Shown in pieces: positions 42,287 through 50,349 of a stretch of DNA of 64,000 bases. The number at the start of each line of letters is the position of its first letter. Position 1 is the first letter of the stretch. The stretch comes from Novosphingobium olei. GTDB taxonomy: Bacteria > Pseudomonadota > Alphaproteobacteria > Sphingomonadales > Sphingomonadaceae. Location of the stretch: contig NZ_JABBGM010000010.1 of the NCBI RefSeq assembly GCF_012927405.1, forward strand, positions 1 to 64,000, in the 5' to 3' direction. The notes under the pieces are model-generated. The model did no database searches. It saw only the letters and a list, made by a program, of their open reading frames with translations, and had not been told where the DNA came from. Both the position numbers and the translations under genes were made by a program.

Positions 42287-44821
42287 ATGGCTACGCTTGC
42301 CTTCAACCCGATGCTCGACACCGGCGCCCAGGCCGACCTTGCGGCCCATGTGGACGAGGCCGCCCGGGCCATCGCCCCGCTGTGGCCGCTGGAAAGCGCG
42401 ATCGCGGTGAACCCGCTGTCGGGCTTCGAACACATGCCCTTCGAAGCGGCGCTGCGCGAAGGGGCCGAGCTGTTCGGCGCGCGCACCACGCTGCCGCTGG
42501 CGCAGTGGCGCACGCTGCATGCCGAAGGGCGGATCGACGACATCGCGCTGCGCAAGGCGATCGTGGCGACGCTGGGCGGGCTGGACCCTGCCTTCGCCCT
42601 GTTCGGCCCGGACCTCAACGCCTTTGCCCTGCTGCGCGCACGGCTGGTCGACCTGCCGCTGGCCGCCACGCCCGCCCCGGCGCGCCGCCCGCTGACCCCG
42701 GCGATCGCCCTGCTCGCCCGCTGGATCGGCTGCTTCCTCGACCGCGCGGCGCCGCCGCTGGCGGGGCGTGAAGACGGCCTCTATCGCTGCCTGCTCGCCG
42801 CGCTGCGGGCAGACCCTGCACTGCGCGCGCTGGCGGTGCGCGAACGGCTGCGGGTGCTCGACCTTGCGCCCGAGACACCGCTCGCCACGCTGGGCCTGAT
42901 CCTCGACCGGCAGGCAATCGCGCCGGCCGCGGCGGCGGATCACGTGCGGCGCCTGTTCGCGCGGCTGCCGGGCTGGGCGGCGCACTTGCGCTGGCGGACG
43001 GCCCATGCCGAACCGCACCAGATCGGAGGCGCGCCGGCCGAGATGATCGACCTTGCCGCGCTGATCGCCCTGGTCGGCTTCGTCTGCGGCGAGGACCACA
43101 GCGCGCCGGCGGCTCCGGCGGCGGACCACGACGAGGCGGCGGTGGCGCGCGATCTGCTGGCGCACTGGAACCTTGCCGCCGATGCGCCCGCCGGCTGGGA
43201 CGAACCGGCGCGCCAGAACTTCGCCCGGATCGTCGGCATGGACGAGACCGCGCTGGGCCTCGTCTTCCAGCAGGCGGCCGAGCGCGGGGTCATCGACAGC
43301 CTGGGCCACGCGCTGGAGGCGCGCTCTGCCGCGTGTGCCGCGAACGCCGAAACGGCGCGGGCGGCGGCGCAGCTGGTGTTCTGCATCGACGTGCGCTCCG
43401 AACCGATGCGCCGCGCGATCGAGGCGGCGGGCAGCGAAGAGGGCGGCTTCGAAACCTATGGCTACGCCGGGTTCTTCGGCCTGCCCATCGCGCTGCAGCC
43501 GGTGCTGGGCCCCGCCCCGCGCAAGCAGCTGCCGGTGCTGCTTGCGCCCGCGCACCACGTGGCCGAAGCGCCGCTGCCGGGCCGCGCGAGCGAGGCCGAG
43601 GACATGGTGACGCGGCAGGCCTGCGCCCACCGCGCGCAAGGCATGCTCGATGCGACCAAGAGCGGCGCGACCGGGTTCGCCGCCGCCGAAGCGCTGGGCC
43701 CGCTGGCGGCGGTGGCGCTGCTGGCGCGGACGCTGGCGCCGCGCCTTGCCGAGCGGCTGGCGCGCGGGGTGCTGGGCCATGCGCACGAAGTGCTGGCGCC
43801 GCTGGCCTCGAACGACGACGAAAGCGTCATCCCGCTGGCCGACAAGGTCGGCTATGCGCGCGGCATGTTCAAGCTGACCGGGCTGCCGGCGGCAACCGCG
43901 CGGCTGGTGGTGCTGGTCGGCCATGGCGGTTCGACCACCAACAACGCCTTTGCCGCCAGCCTCGACTGCGGGGCCTGCGGCGGGCATCCCGGTGGTCCGA
44001 ACGCGCGGCTGATGGCGGCGATCCTGAACGATCCGGCGGTGCGGCGCGGCCTTGCCGACGATGGCCTCACCCTGCCCGAGGACACCGTGTTCCTGGCCGC
44101 GCAGCACGACACCACGCGCGACGAGATCACCCTGTTCGACCGCGATGCCGTGCCGCAGAGCCACCAGAGCGATCTTGCCGCGCTGGAAGGAACGCTGCGC
44201 GCGGCCGGGCGGGCGGCGCTGGATGCGCGCGCGGGCAAGCTGGCGCGGCCGGCAGACGACCTGCTGGCGGGTGCGGCGCACTGGGGCGAAGTGCGGCCCG
44301 AATGGGGCCTTTCGGGCAATGCCGCCTTCATCGTGGGGCCGCGCCGGCTGACCGCGCCGCTGGACCTTGATGGCGCGGCGTTCCTCCACAGCTACGACTG
44401 GCAGGCGGACAAGGACGGCAGCGCGCTGACCGCGATCCTGACCGCGCCGATGATCGTGGCGCAGTGGATCAACTGCCAGTACCTGTTTTCGACCATCGAC
44501 AACGCCGTCTATGGCGCGGGCGACAAGGTGACGCAGAACGTGATCGGCGGCTTCGGCGTGGTGCAAGGGAACGGCGGCGACTTGTGCACCGGCCTGCCGC
44601 GCCAGTCGCTGTTCCGCGACGATGGCACCCCGTTCCACGTGCCGCGCCGCCTGACCGTGTTCGTCGAGGCGCCCCTGCGCCGGGTGGAGGAGATCGTCTT
44701 CGCCCACGACAACCTCGTCCAGCTGGTCGAAAACGGCTGGATCAACCTGGTCGTGATCGATCCCTGGAAGCACCGCGCGCACCACTGGCAGCGCGAACGG
44801 TGGGTGCCGCGCGTCTGCTGA
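42287..44821 (+). CDS. dabA: DabA: carbonic-anhydrase-like subunit of the DAB dissolved-inorganic-carbon transporter (DUF2309)
   Basis: 844 aa. The beta-carbonic-anhydrase-like zinc site is visible: C366 and D368 in LVFCIDVRSE, H546 in LVGHGGSTTNN and C561 in SLDCGACGGHPGG, matching C351, D353, H524 and C539 of Halothiobacillus DabA. N-terminal IAPLWPLESAIAVNPLSGF is the family start. With DabB it takes up CO2 or bicarbonate vectorially. No RuBisCO or carboxysome genes in view, so likely used for anaplerosis or growth at low CO2. Confidence 0.95.
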   Translation: MATLAFNPMLDTGAQADLAAHVDEAARAIAPLWPLESAIAVNPLSGFEHMPFEAALREGAELFGARTTLPLAQWRTLHAEGRIDDIALRKAIVATLGGLDPAFALFGPDLNAFALLRARLVDLPLAATPAPARRPLTPAIALLARWIGCFLDRAAPPLAGREDGLYRCLLAALRADPALRALAVRERLRVLDLAPETPLATLGLILDRQAIAPAAAADHVRRLFARLPGWAAHLRWRTAHAEPHQIGGAPAEMIDLAALIALVGFVCGEDHSAPAAPAADHDEAAVARDLLAHWNLAADAPAGWDEPARQNFARIVGMDETALGLVFQQAAERGVIDSLGHALEARSAACAANAETARAAAQLVFCIDVRSEPMRRAIEAAGSEEGGFETYGYAGFFGLPIALQPVLGPAPRKQLPVLLAPAHHVAEAPLPGRASEAEDMVTRQACAHRAQGMLDATKSGATGFAAAEALGPLAAVALLARTLAPRLAERLARGVLGHAHEVLAPLASNDDESVIPLADKVGYARGMFKLTGLPAATARLVVLVGHGGSTTNNAFAASLDCGACGGHPGGPNARLMAAILNDPAVRRGLADDGLTLPEDTVFLAAQHDTTRDEITLFDRDAVPQSHQSDLAALEGTLRAAGRAALDARAGKLARPADDLLAGAAHWGEVRPEWGLSGNAAFIVGPRRLTAPLDLDGAAFLHSYDWQADKDGSALTAILTAPMIVAQWINCQYLFSTIDNAVYGAGDKVTQNVIGGFGVVQGNGGDLCTGLPRQSLFRDDGTPFHVPRRLTVFVEAPLRRVEEIVFAHDNLVQLVENGWINLVVIDPWKHRAHHWQRERWVPRVC

Positions 44822-44838
44822 GCGGGGGCGCTGCCAGT

Positions 44839-44874
44839 GTGAAAAGGTGGACGGGCGTGAAAAGGTGGACGGGC
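44839..44874. repeat. Tandem 18-base duplication
   Basis: GTGAAAAGGTGGACGGGC occurs twice without spacing (44839-44856 and 44857-44874), between the stops of dabA and the MFS gene. Recent slippage or insertion; no function assigned. Confidence 0.85.
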
Positions 44875-44875
44875 C

Positions 44876-46171
44876 TCAACCCTGGGGCTCGTCCACCCAG
44901 TCTTGCCGCAGCGATCGCCCCGCCAGCGCCATCAGCGCCGAAGCCACGACCAGCAGCCCCAGTGCGAACAGCATCGACATGCGCAGCGCCTCTTCCGCGT
45001 AGTGCGGCTTCAGCGCCGTCGACAACGCGCCCAGCGCATAGATGCCGCCGCCAAGGCCGATCAGGTTGTTGATCAGCAGGAACAGCGAACTCGCCAGCGA
45101 ACGGGCGGGCGGTTCGACCAGGTGCTGGATCGCGTTGAGCACCGGCCCCAGCCAGACATAGGCAAAGGCCTGCGGGATCAGGAACAGGAAGAAGGCGATC
45201 CACACGTCGTCGTTGAGGATCCCGGCCACGTAGAGCGGCACTGCGGCGATGAACGAGATCGCCGGAACCCAGCCGAACCAGGCGCGGTCACGCTGGCCGA
45301 GGCGGTCGGCGACGCGCCCGCCCAGCACCATGCCGCTGACGCTGCCCAGCAGGAGCAGCCCGCCGATGAAGTACGAGGCTTCGATCAGGTCCAGCCCGTA
45401 GGAGCGCTGGAGCAGGCTGGGCAGCCAGAAACCGACGCCGTAGCCGAGCATGGAGCTGGCCGTGGCGCCGAACGTCAGCAGCCAGAACGAGGGCTTGGCG
45501 AAAACGATGCGCGCGACGGCGCCGAGGCGCGGCGGCGCGGCGATGGCCTGCCCTGCCGGCCGGGGCCGGTCGCGCACCAGCAGGCGGAAGATCGGCGCCA
45601 GCAGCACCCCCGCCCCGCCGACGACGAGGAAGGCCACGCGCCAGTCGATCGTCGCGGCGATGTACCCGCCCGCCAGCACGCCGATGGCCGAGCCGAGCGG
45701 AATGCCGAGCGCATAGATCGACAGCGCCGAGGCGCGCTTTTCGCTGGGGAAGTAATCGCCGATAAGCGCGTAGGACGGCGCCACGCCGCCCGCTTCGCCC
45801 ACGCCCACGCCCACGCGCGCGGCGAACAGCTGCCAGAAGCCTTGCGCCATGCCGCAAAGCCCGGTGAACACGCTCCACACCACCAGCGCGCCGGTGATCA
45901 CCCAAGTGCGGCTGACGCGGTCCGCCACGAGCGCGAGCGGGACGGCGAGCGTGGAATAGAGCAGCGCGAAGGCCATGCCGCCGAGCAGGCCCATGCGCGC
46001 ATCGTTGATGCCGAGTTCGGCCTGGATCGGCGCCGCCAGGATCGAGAGGATCTGCCGGTCGACGAAGTTGAGGACATAGACCACGAGCAACATCCCAAGG
46101 ACGAGCGCGGGGCGGGCGGGCAGTGCAGCAGTGGTCGTACTGGCTTGCGGCGGGCTTGCGGGGGCATGCAT
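44876..46171 (-). CDS. MFS transporter, Spns/aromatic-acid symporter type
   Basis: 431 aa with 12 membrane helices. YVLNFVDRQILSILAAPIQA is the TM1 motif of the spinster/hexuronate-like MFS group, and LVADRVSRTWV is MFS motif A. A gatekeeping GVGVGEAGGVAPSYALIGDY follows, characteristic of this clade. The start ATG (46171) overlaps the TGA of the hydrolase gene by one base (TGATG), so they are coupled. The likely substrate is the product or substrate of the hydrolase. Confidence 0.85.
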   Translation of the reverse strand: MHAPASPPQASTTTAALPARPALVLGMLLVVYVLNFVDRQILSILAAPIQAELGINDARMGLLGGMAFALLYSTLAVPLALVADRVSRTWVITGALVVWSVFTGLCGMAQGFWQLFAARVGVGVGEAGGVAPSYALIGDYFPSEKRASALSIYALGIPLGSAIGVLAGGYIAATIDWRVAFLVVGGAGVLLAPIFRLLVRDRPRPAGQAIAAPPRLGAVARIVFAKPSFWLLTFGATASSMLGYGVGFWLPSLLQRSYGLDLIEASYFIGGLLLLGSVSGMVLGGRVADRLGQRDRAWFGWVPAISFIAAVPLYVAGILNDDVWIAFFLFLIPQAFAYVWLGPVLNAIQHLVEPPARSLASSLFLLINNLIGLGGGIYALGALSTALKPHYAEEALRMSMLFALGLLVVASALMALAGRSLRQDWVDEPQG

Positions 46172-47046
46172 CAGGTCACGGTTCTCCCAAGGTGGCGCTC
46201 GATCGCGTCGAGTGCTTCTTTTTCATCGAGAATTGGAGCGTGACCCACGCGCGGCACTTCGGCAAGCGCGAACGGCCCTGCATGGCGCGCGCGCATTGCC
46301 GCGACCGTCTCGCGCGAAAGCAGATCGGACAGCTCGCCGCGCACCACCAGCACCGGCAGCGAATCGAGCGCATCCCACAGCGGCCACAGGTCCGGCGGCA
46401 CCGTCGCGGGCGCATCGCCGCCGATGCTGCGCGCAATGGCCGGGTCATAGGCGAAGGCCACGCCCTCATCGCCTGCGCGGCACGTCCGCCGCGCAAAGGC
46501 CAGCCAGTCCGCGTGATCGTAATCGGGAAAGGCCGCGCGGTTGATCGCGGCACAAGTCCGCGCCGCCGCGTCCCAATCGGCCATCGCGCCCGATGGCCCG
46601 ACATAGCCCTGGATCCGCGCGATCCCTTCGGCGTCGAGCACCGGCCCCACGTCGTTGAGCACCAACGTGGGAAACCGATCCGGCTGCGCGGCAGCCATCA
46701 TCATCGCCATCAACCCGCCCATCGACGTGCCGATCAACCCGGCGCGCTTGACGCCAAGCTCGGCCAGCAGCGCCATCATGTCCGCCACATAGACATCGGG
46801 GCGATAGTTGTCCGGCTCGGGATCGGGATCGGACAGCCCCCGCCCGCGCTGGTCGGGCACGATCAGGCGATACCGGCGTGCAAGATGCGCCGCCAGTGGT
46901 TCGAAATCCGCCGCATTGCGGGTCAGCCCGTGCATCAGCAACAGCGGCATCGCCGCGCCGCCCGACACCGGACCGGGATAGATCCGCGCGGCCAGCCCCA
47001 GCCGCCCGCACGCGCTGCGCGTGCGGTGGACGCAATAGTCCATCAT
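46171..47046 (-). CDS. Alpha/beta-hydrolase
   Basis: 291 aa from ATG 47046 (MMDYCVHRTRSACGRL) with an AGGAG site. Oxyanion motif LLMHGLTRNAADF, DQRGRGLSDPDP (motif of lipase/lactonase/haloalkane-type hydrolases), nucleophile elbow GTSMGGLMA, Asp in RGELSDLL and His in VGHAPI. Complete triad. Coupled to the MFS carrier, so hydrolysis of an imported ester or lactone is a fair guess. Confidence 0.88.
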   Translation of the reverse strand: MMDYCVHRTRSACGRLGLAARIYPGPVSGGAAMPLLLMHGLTRNAADFEPLAAHLARRYRLIVPDQRGRGLSDPDPEPDNYRPDVYVADMMALLAELGVKRAGLIGTSMGGLMAMMMAAAQPDRFPTLVLNDVGPVLDAEGIARIQGYVGPSGAMADWDAAARTCAAINRAAFPDYDHADWLAFARRTCRAGDEGVAFAYDPAIARSIGGDAPATVPPDLWPLWDALDSLPVLVVRGELSDLLSRETVAAMRARHAGPFALAEVPRVGHAPILDEKEALDAIERHLGRTVT

Positions 47047-47074
47047 CGTCTCCTGTCCTCCCGCAAGACCTCTC

Positions 47075-47171
47075 CCCTCCCGCAAGCGGGAGGGCCATGC
47101 CCTTCTCCCCTCCCGCCCGCGGGAGGGGTTGGGGCGGGCAGGCGGCCGGAGGGAGGGGGAGCCGCCTGCCC
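47075..47171. repeat. Three intergenic hairpins, REP-like plus terminator
   Basis: CCCTCCCGC-AA-GCGGGAGGG (47075-47094), CCCCTCCCGC-CC-GCGGGAGGGG (47107-47128), and GGGCAGGCGGC (47136-47146) / GCCGCCTGCCC (47161-47171). The first two are sphingomonad REP-type palindromes with the same GCGGGAG core. The third is an 11-bp perfect stem 12 bases past the end of the TonB-receptor gene and probably its terminator. Confidence 0.65.
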
Positions 47172-47183
47172 TGGGGCAGATCG

Positions 47184-49547
47184 TCAGAACTTCAGCGTGG
47201 CCGTCACGAACACCTGGCGCGGGTTGCCATAGAACGCGGTCAGCGTGCCTTCCTTGCCCAGCGTCGGGATCAGCGAACCGTCGGGCTTCTTCAGGATCTC
47301 GCCGGTTTCCGGATTGGCGGCGATGAAGGTGTAGCCGGAAGTCTTGTAATGCTTGTCGAGCAGGTTCTTGCCGTGCACGCCAAGGCTCCAGCGGCCACCC
47401 GGCGCGGTATAGACCACGCTGGCATCCCACAGCCCGTAACCCTTCTGGTCGATATAGGGATTGGGCACTTCGAACTGGTAGGTCTTCGAACGATAGGACC
47501 ACGTGGTCGAAAGCGAAAGGTCGCCCTCGCCCAGCGGCGTCGCATAGGCCAGCGTGGCATTGCCGGTGAACTCGGGCGTGTTCTGCACCTTGCGATACTG
47601 GGCCACGTCCGTCGGCCCCTTCCCGGCGATCTGCGTCACGTATTCGCGGTACTTGGCATCGATGTAGCCGAGCGATCCCGACAGGCGCAGCGTGTCGCCC
47701 GCGCCGATCAGGTCGCGCCCCAGCCGAGCGTTGGCCTCAAGTTCCAGCCCCTGCAACCGCGCCTTGCCCGCGTTGGTGATGATCCCGCAGAAGGTGGGCA
47801 CGCCGCCCACGGTGCAGCCCGCCGAGCCGGGGATCTGCACGTCCTTGTAGTCCATGCGGAACGCGGCCACGGCGACGAACAGCGCGCCGTTCCAAAGGTT
47901 GCCCTTGTAGCCCACTTCGTAGCTGTCGACCGATTCGGGGCGGAAGCTCAGGTAACGGGCAACCTCGGCGTCGGACCGCACGCCGTCACCATTGGTGTCG
48001 GGCGCGTTCAAGCCCACGCCGCGCGGGTCGAACCCGCCGCCCTTGAAGCCCTGGCTGAAACTTGCATAGAGGTTGTGGTCGGGCGTCGGCTTGAAGCTCA
48101 GCGAAATGCGCGGGGTGAACTTGGTATAGCTCGCGCGGCCGGTGAAATTGGTGCTGGCCAAGCCGAACGGCACGCCAAGCCCGCCAAACACGGGCGAGCC
48201 GCCACCAAGATAGTTCTGCCGCAGGATCTTCGCCTTGCGCTCGTCCCAGGTATAGCGCCCGCCCAGCGTCAGGCTCAGCTGCCTGGTGAAGTCCACGTTC
48301 ACTTCGCCGAACACCGCCCAGGTGTCGGTATCGACGTTCGCCTCGGTAAAGGCGGTCAGCCCGGGCACCGTGGTGAACAGTCGCACGTCGAACTGCGTGT
48401 CGGCCTTGGCGGTCAGGTAATAGCCACCCACGATCGCGTTGATCGCACCGCCATTGTCCCACAGCAGCTGCACTTCCTGGCTTACCTGCTCGTTGTGGTA
48501 GAAGGCCGGAACGTCAAGGTCGACCGCAGGCAGCGCGTCGAAGTCGATCGGGGATGCGCTGTCGTCCTTGCGCCAGGCACTGATCGAGCGCAGCGTCAGC
48601 GCATCGGTCAGTTCGGCCGTCACGTTCATCGACAGGCCATAGGCTTTGACGTCCTGCTTGGGGTCGTTGAGGCGACCCTCGCTGTCGAACACGTCCTTCA
48701 GCACCGGTGCGCCCGAAAGCTGGCCCGGGATCAGGCGGTGCCCGCCGCGCGGGTTGCTTTTGTCGCGGGTATAGTCGCCCGAAATGCGCACGAGCACCGG
48801 CTGGCCATAGCCGCCGATCTCCACCGTGCCGCGCCCGGCCCACACGTCCTTGTTGTAGTTGTCGAGGCCGGTCGTCAGGTTCTTGCCGAAGCCCCCGCGC
48901 GAAAGCCGCGCCACCGATCCGCCCACGCGGATCAGGTCGGACACCGGCGCCGAAACGGTCAGCACGCCCTCGGCCTGGTCATAGGTGCCATACGTGCCGC
49001 GCAGCTTGAGCGAAAAGTCCTGCGGCAGCTGCTTGGTCACGTACTTGACCGCGCCGCCGATGGTATTGCGACCATAGAGCGTGCCCTGCGGCCCGCGCAG
49101 AACTTCCACGCGCTCCACCTCGTAGATATCGAGCACGGCGGCCTGCGGGCGATTGAGGTAAACGTCGTCGAGGTAGATGCCCACGCCCTGCTCGAAGCCC
49201 GAAACCGGGTCCTGCTGGCCAATGCCGCGAATGAAGGCCGAAAGCGTGGAGTTCGTGCCCCGCGACACTTCCAGCGTCACGTTTGGCGCGCTCTGCGCCA
49301 CGTCGGTAATGTCGAGCGCGCCGGTCTTGGCCAGCTGGTCGCCGCTCAGCGTCGTGACCGCGATCGGCACGTCGACCAGCCGCTCCTCGCGCCGCCGGGC
49401 GGTAACGATGATGCCACCTTCGTCCGCCAGATCGGCGGCGCTGGCGGTGGTCGCCTGCTTGTCCTGCGCCACGGCAGGCGCGGCGCAGATCAGCGAGGCA
49501 AGAACGAACGGACACGTTTGAAGCGCACGCAGGCGGGCCTTGGACAT
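47184..49547 (-). CDS. TonB-dependent outer-membrane receptor
   Basis: 787 aa. Signal peptide (MSKARLRALQTCPFVLASLI...VAQ). TonB-box region IIVTARRREERLVDVPIAVT, then plug domain with RGIGQQDPVSGFEQGVGIYL and RVEVLRGPQGTLYGRNTIGG (the diagnostic plug motif). A 22-strand barrel follows; final residue Phe (VTATLKF). Sphingomonads use such receptors for hydrophobic substrates. Divergent from tetR. Confidence 0.93.
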   Translation of the reverse strand: MSKARLRALQTCPFVLASLICAAPAVAQDKQATTASAADLADEGGIIVTARRREERLVDVPIAVTTLSGDQLAKTGALDITDVAQSAPNVTLEVSRGTNSTLSAFIRGIGQQDPVSGFEQGVGIYLDDVYLNRPQAAVLDIYEVERVEVLRGPQGTLYGRNTIGGAVKYVTKQLPQDFSLKLRGTYGTYDQAEGVLTVSAPVSDLIRVGGSVARLSRGGFGKNLTTGLDNYNKDVWAGRGTVEIGGYGQPVLVRISGDYTRDKSNPRGGHRLIPGQLSGAPVLKDVFDSEGRLNDPKQDVKAYGLSMNVTAELTDALTLRSISAWRKDDSASPIDFDALPAVDLDVPAFYHNEQVSQEVQLLWDNGGAINAIVGGYYLTAKADTQFDVRLFTTVPGLTAFTEANVDTDTWAVFGEVNVDFTRQLSLTLGGRYTWDERKAKILRQNYLGGGSPVFGGLGVPFGLASTNFTGRASYTKFTPRISLSFKPTPDHNLYASFSQGFKGGGFDPRGVGLNAPDTNGDGVRSDAEVARYLSFRPESVDSYEVGYKGNLWNGALFVAVAAFRMDYKDVQIPGSAGCTVGGVPTFCGIITNAGKARLQGLELEANARLGRDLIGAGDTLRLSGSLGYIDAKYREYVTQIAGKGPTDVAQYRKVQNTPEFTGNATLAYATPLGEGDLSLSTTWSYRSKTYQFEVPNPYIDQKGYGLWDASVVYTAPGGRWSLGVHGKNLLDKHYKTSGYTFIAANPETGEILKKPDGSLIPTLGKEGTLTAFYGNPRQVFVTATLKF

Positions 49548-49592
49548 CGAAACTCTCCCCTGTGAAAATCCTCGCCGCCACCTTTATTGAAT

Positions 49593-49610
49593 GTTGAACC
49601 ATGTTTCAAC
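49593..49610. promoter_or_regulatory. Inverted repeat operator between TonB receptor and tetR
   Basis: GTTGAA (49593-49598), six bases, TTCAAC (49605-49610): a perfect 6-bp dyad with 18-base span, in the 108-base gap between the divergent receptor and TetR genes. Length and place are as expected for a TetR dimer site controlling both. Confidence 0.6.
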
Positions 49611-49655
49611 TTCTACCGATTGCCACGTCCATCGATCGTGTCTAGCTGTTGCGTG

Positions 49656-50273
49656 ATGAGCACAGCCGCCCCAGCCCCGCCCGCCGCCGCCGACAAGGTT
49701 CCGCGCACCGAGCGCGGCCGCCAGACGCTCCGCAAGCTATTGAATGCGGCGGAAATAGAGTTTGGGGAAAAGGGCTTCCACGAAGCCTCGATCAACGGGA
49801 TCACCACGCGCGCGGGCACCGCGCTGGGCAGTTTCTACACCTACTTCGATTCGAAGGAGGCGATCTTTCGCGCGCTCGTCGGCGATCTAAGCGCCCGCGT
49901 GCGCGAAGCCGCGCGCCAGCGGCAGGAGGAGCCGCGCCCCGCACTGGAACAGGAGAGGGTCGCGCTCACCGGCTTCCTGCGCTTCGCCGCCACGCACAAG
50001 GAAATCTACCAGATCATCGACGAGGCCAAGTTCGTCGATCCCGAAAGCTATCGCGAACACTACCGATCGACCGCGCGCCGCATCCTCGACCGGCTCGAAG
50101 CCGGCATCGCGCGCGGCGAATTGCGCGACGATCTGGAAGAAGCCCACGCCTGGGCGATCATGGGCATGAACGTGTTTCTGGGCATGCGCTACGCCGTGTG
50201 GGACGACGAAGACCCCGACCGCATCGCCGCGGTTGCCGCCGATATCCTCGGGCGCGGCATCGCCAAGGCCTGA
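49656..50273 (+). CDS. TetR-family transcriptional regulator
   Basis: 205 aa from ATG 49656 (MSTAAPAPPAAADKVPR). HTH of TetR type: GRQTLRKLLNAAEIEFGEKG, INGITTRAGTALGSFYTYFD. The C-terminal ligand/dimer domain contains FLRFAATHKEIYQIIDEAKF. Divergent from the first TonB receptor and convergent with the second. Most likely represses the receptor genes or the nearby catabolic cluster until a hydrophobic inducer binds. Confidence 0.9.
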   Translation: MSTAAPAPPAAADKVPRTERGRQTLRKLLNAAEIEFGEKGFHEASINGITTRAGTALGSFYTYFDSKEAIFRALVGDLSARVREAARQRQEEPRPALEQERVALTGFLRFAATHKEIYQIIDEAKFVDPESYREHYRSTARRILDRLEAGIARGELRDDLEEAHAWAIMGMNVFLGMRYAVWDDEDPDRIAAVAADILGRGIAKA

Positions 50274-50280
50274 CAGGAAA

Positions 50281-50334
50281 GGGGCCGGTTGCAGTAACCG
50301 GCCCCCCGTCTGCTGCCGGAGAGGACGGCAGCAG
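50281..50334. terminator. Two hairpins between convergent genes
   Basis: GGGGCCGGTT-gcagt-AACCGGCCCC (50281-50305) and CTGCTGCCG (50310-50318) / CGGCAGCAG (50326-50334). Bidirectional transcription stop between tetR and the second TonB-receptor gene. Confidence 0.7.
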
Positions 50335-50349
50335 CCATGCGATCACGCG

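Noticed and set aside
41729-44785. Very long minus-strand frame antisense to dabB/dabA
   Set aside because: Composition (Arg, Gln, His, Gly) is typical of shadows of GC-rich genes; the + strand encodes DabA with its complete zinc site.
46878-49565. 895-codon + strand frame antisense to the TonB receptor
   Set aside because: Shadow frame; the minus strand has signal peptide, plug motifs and terminal Phe.
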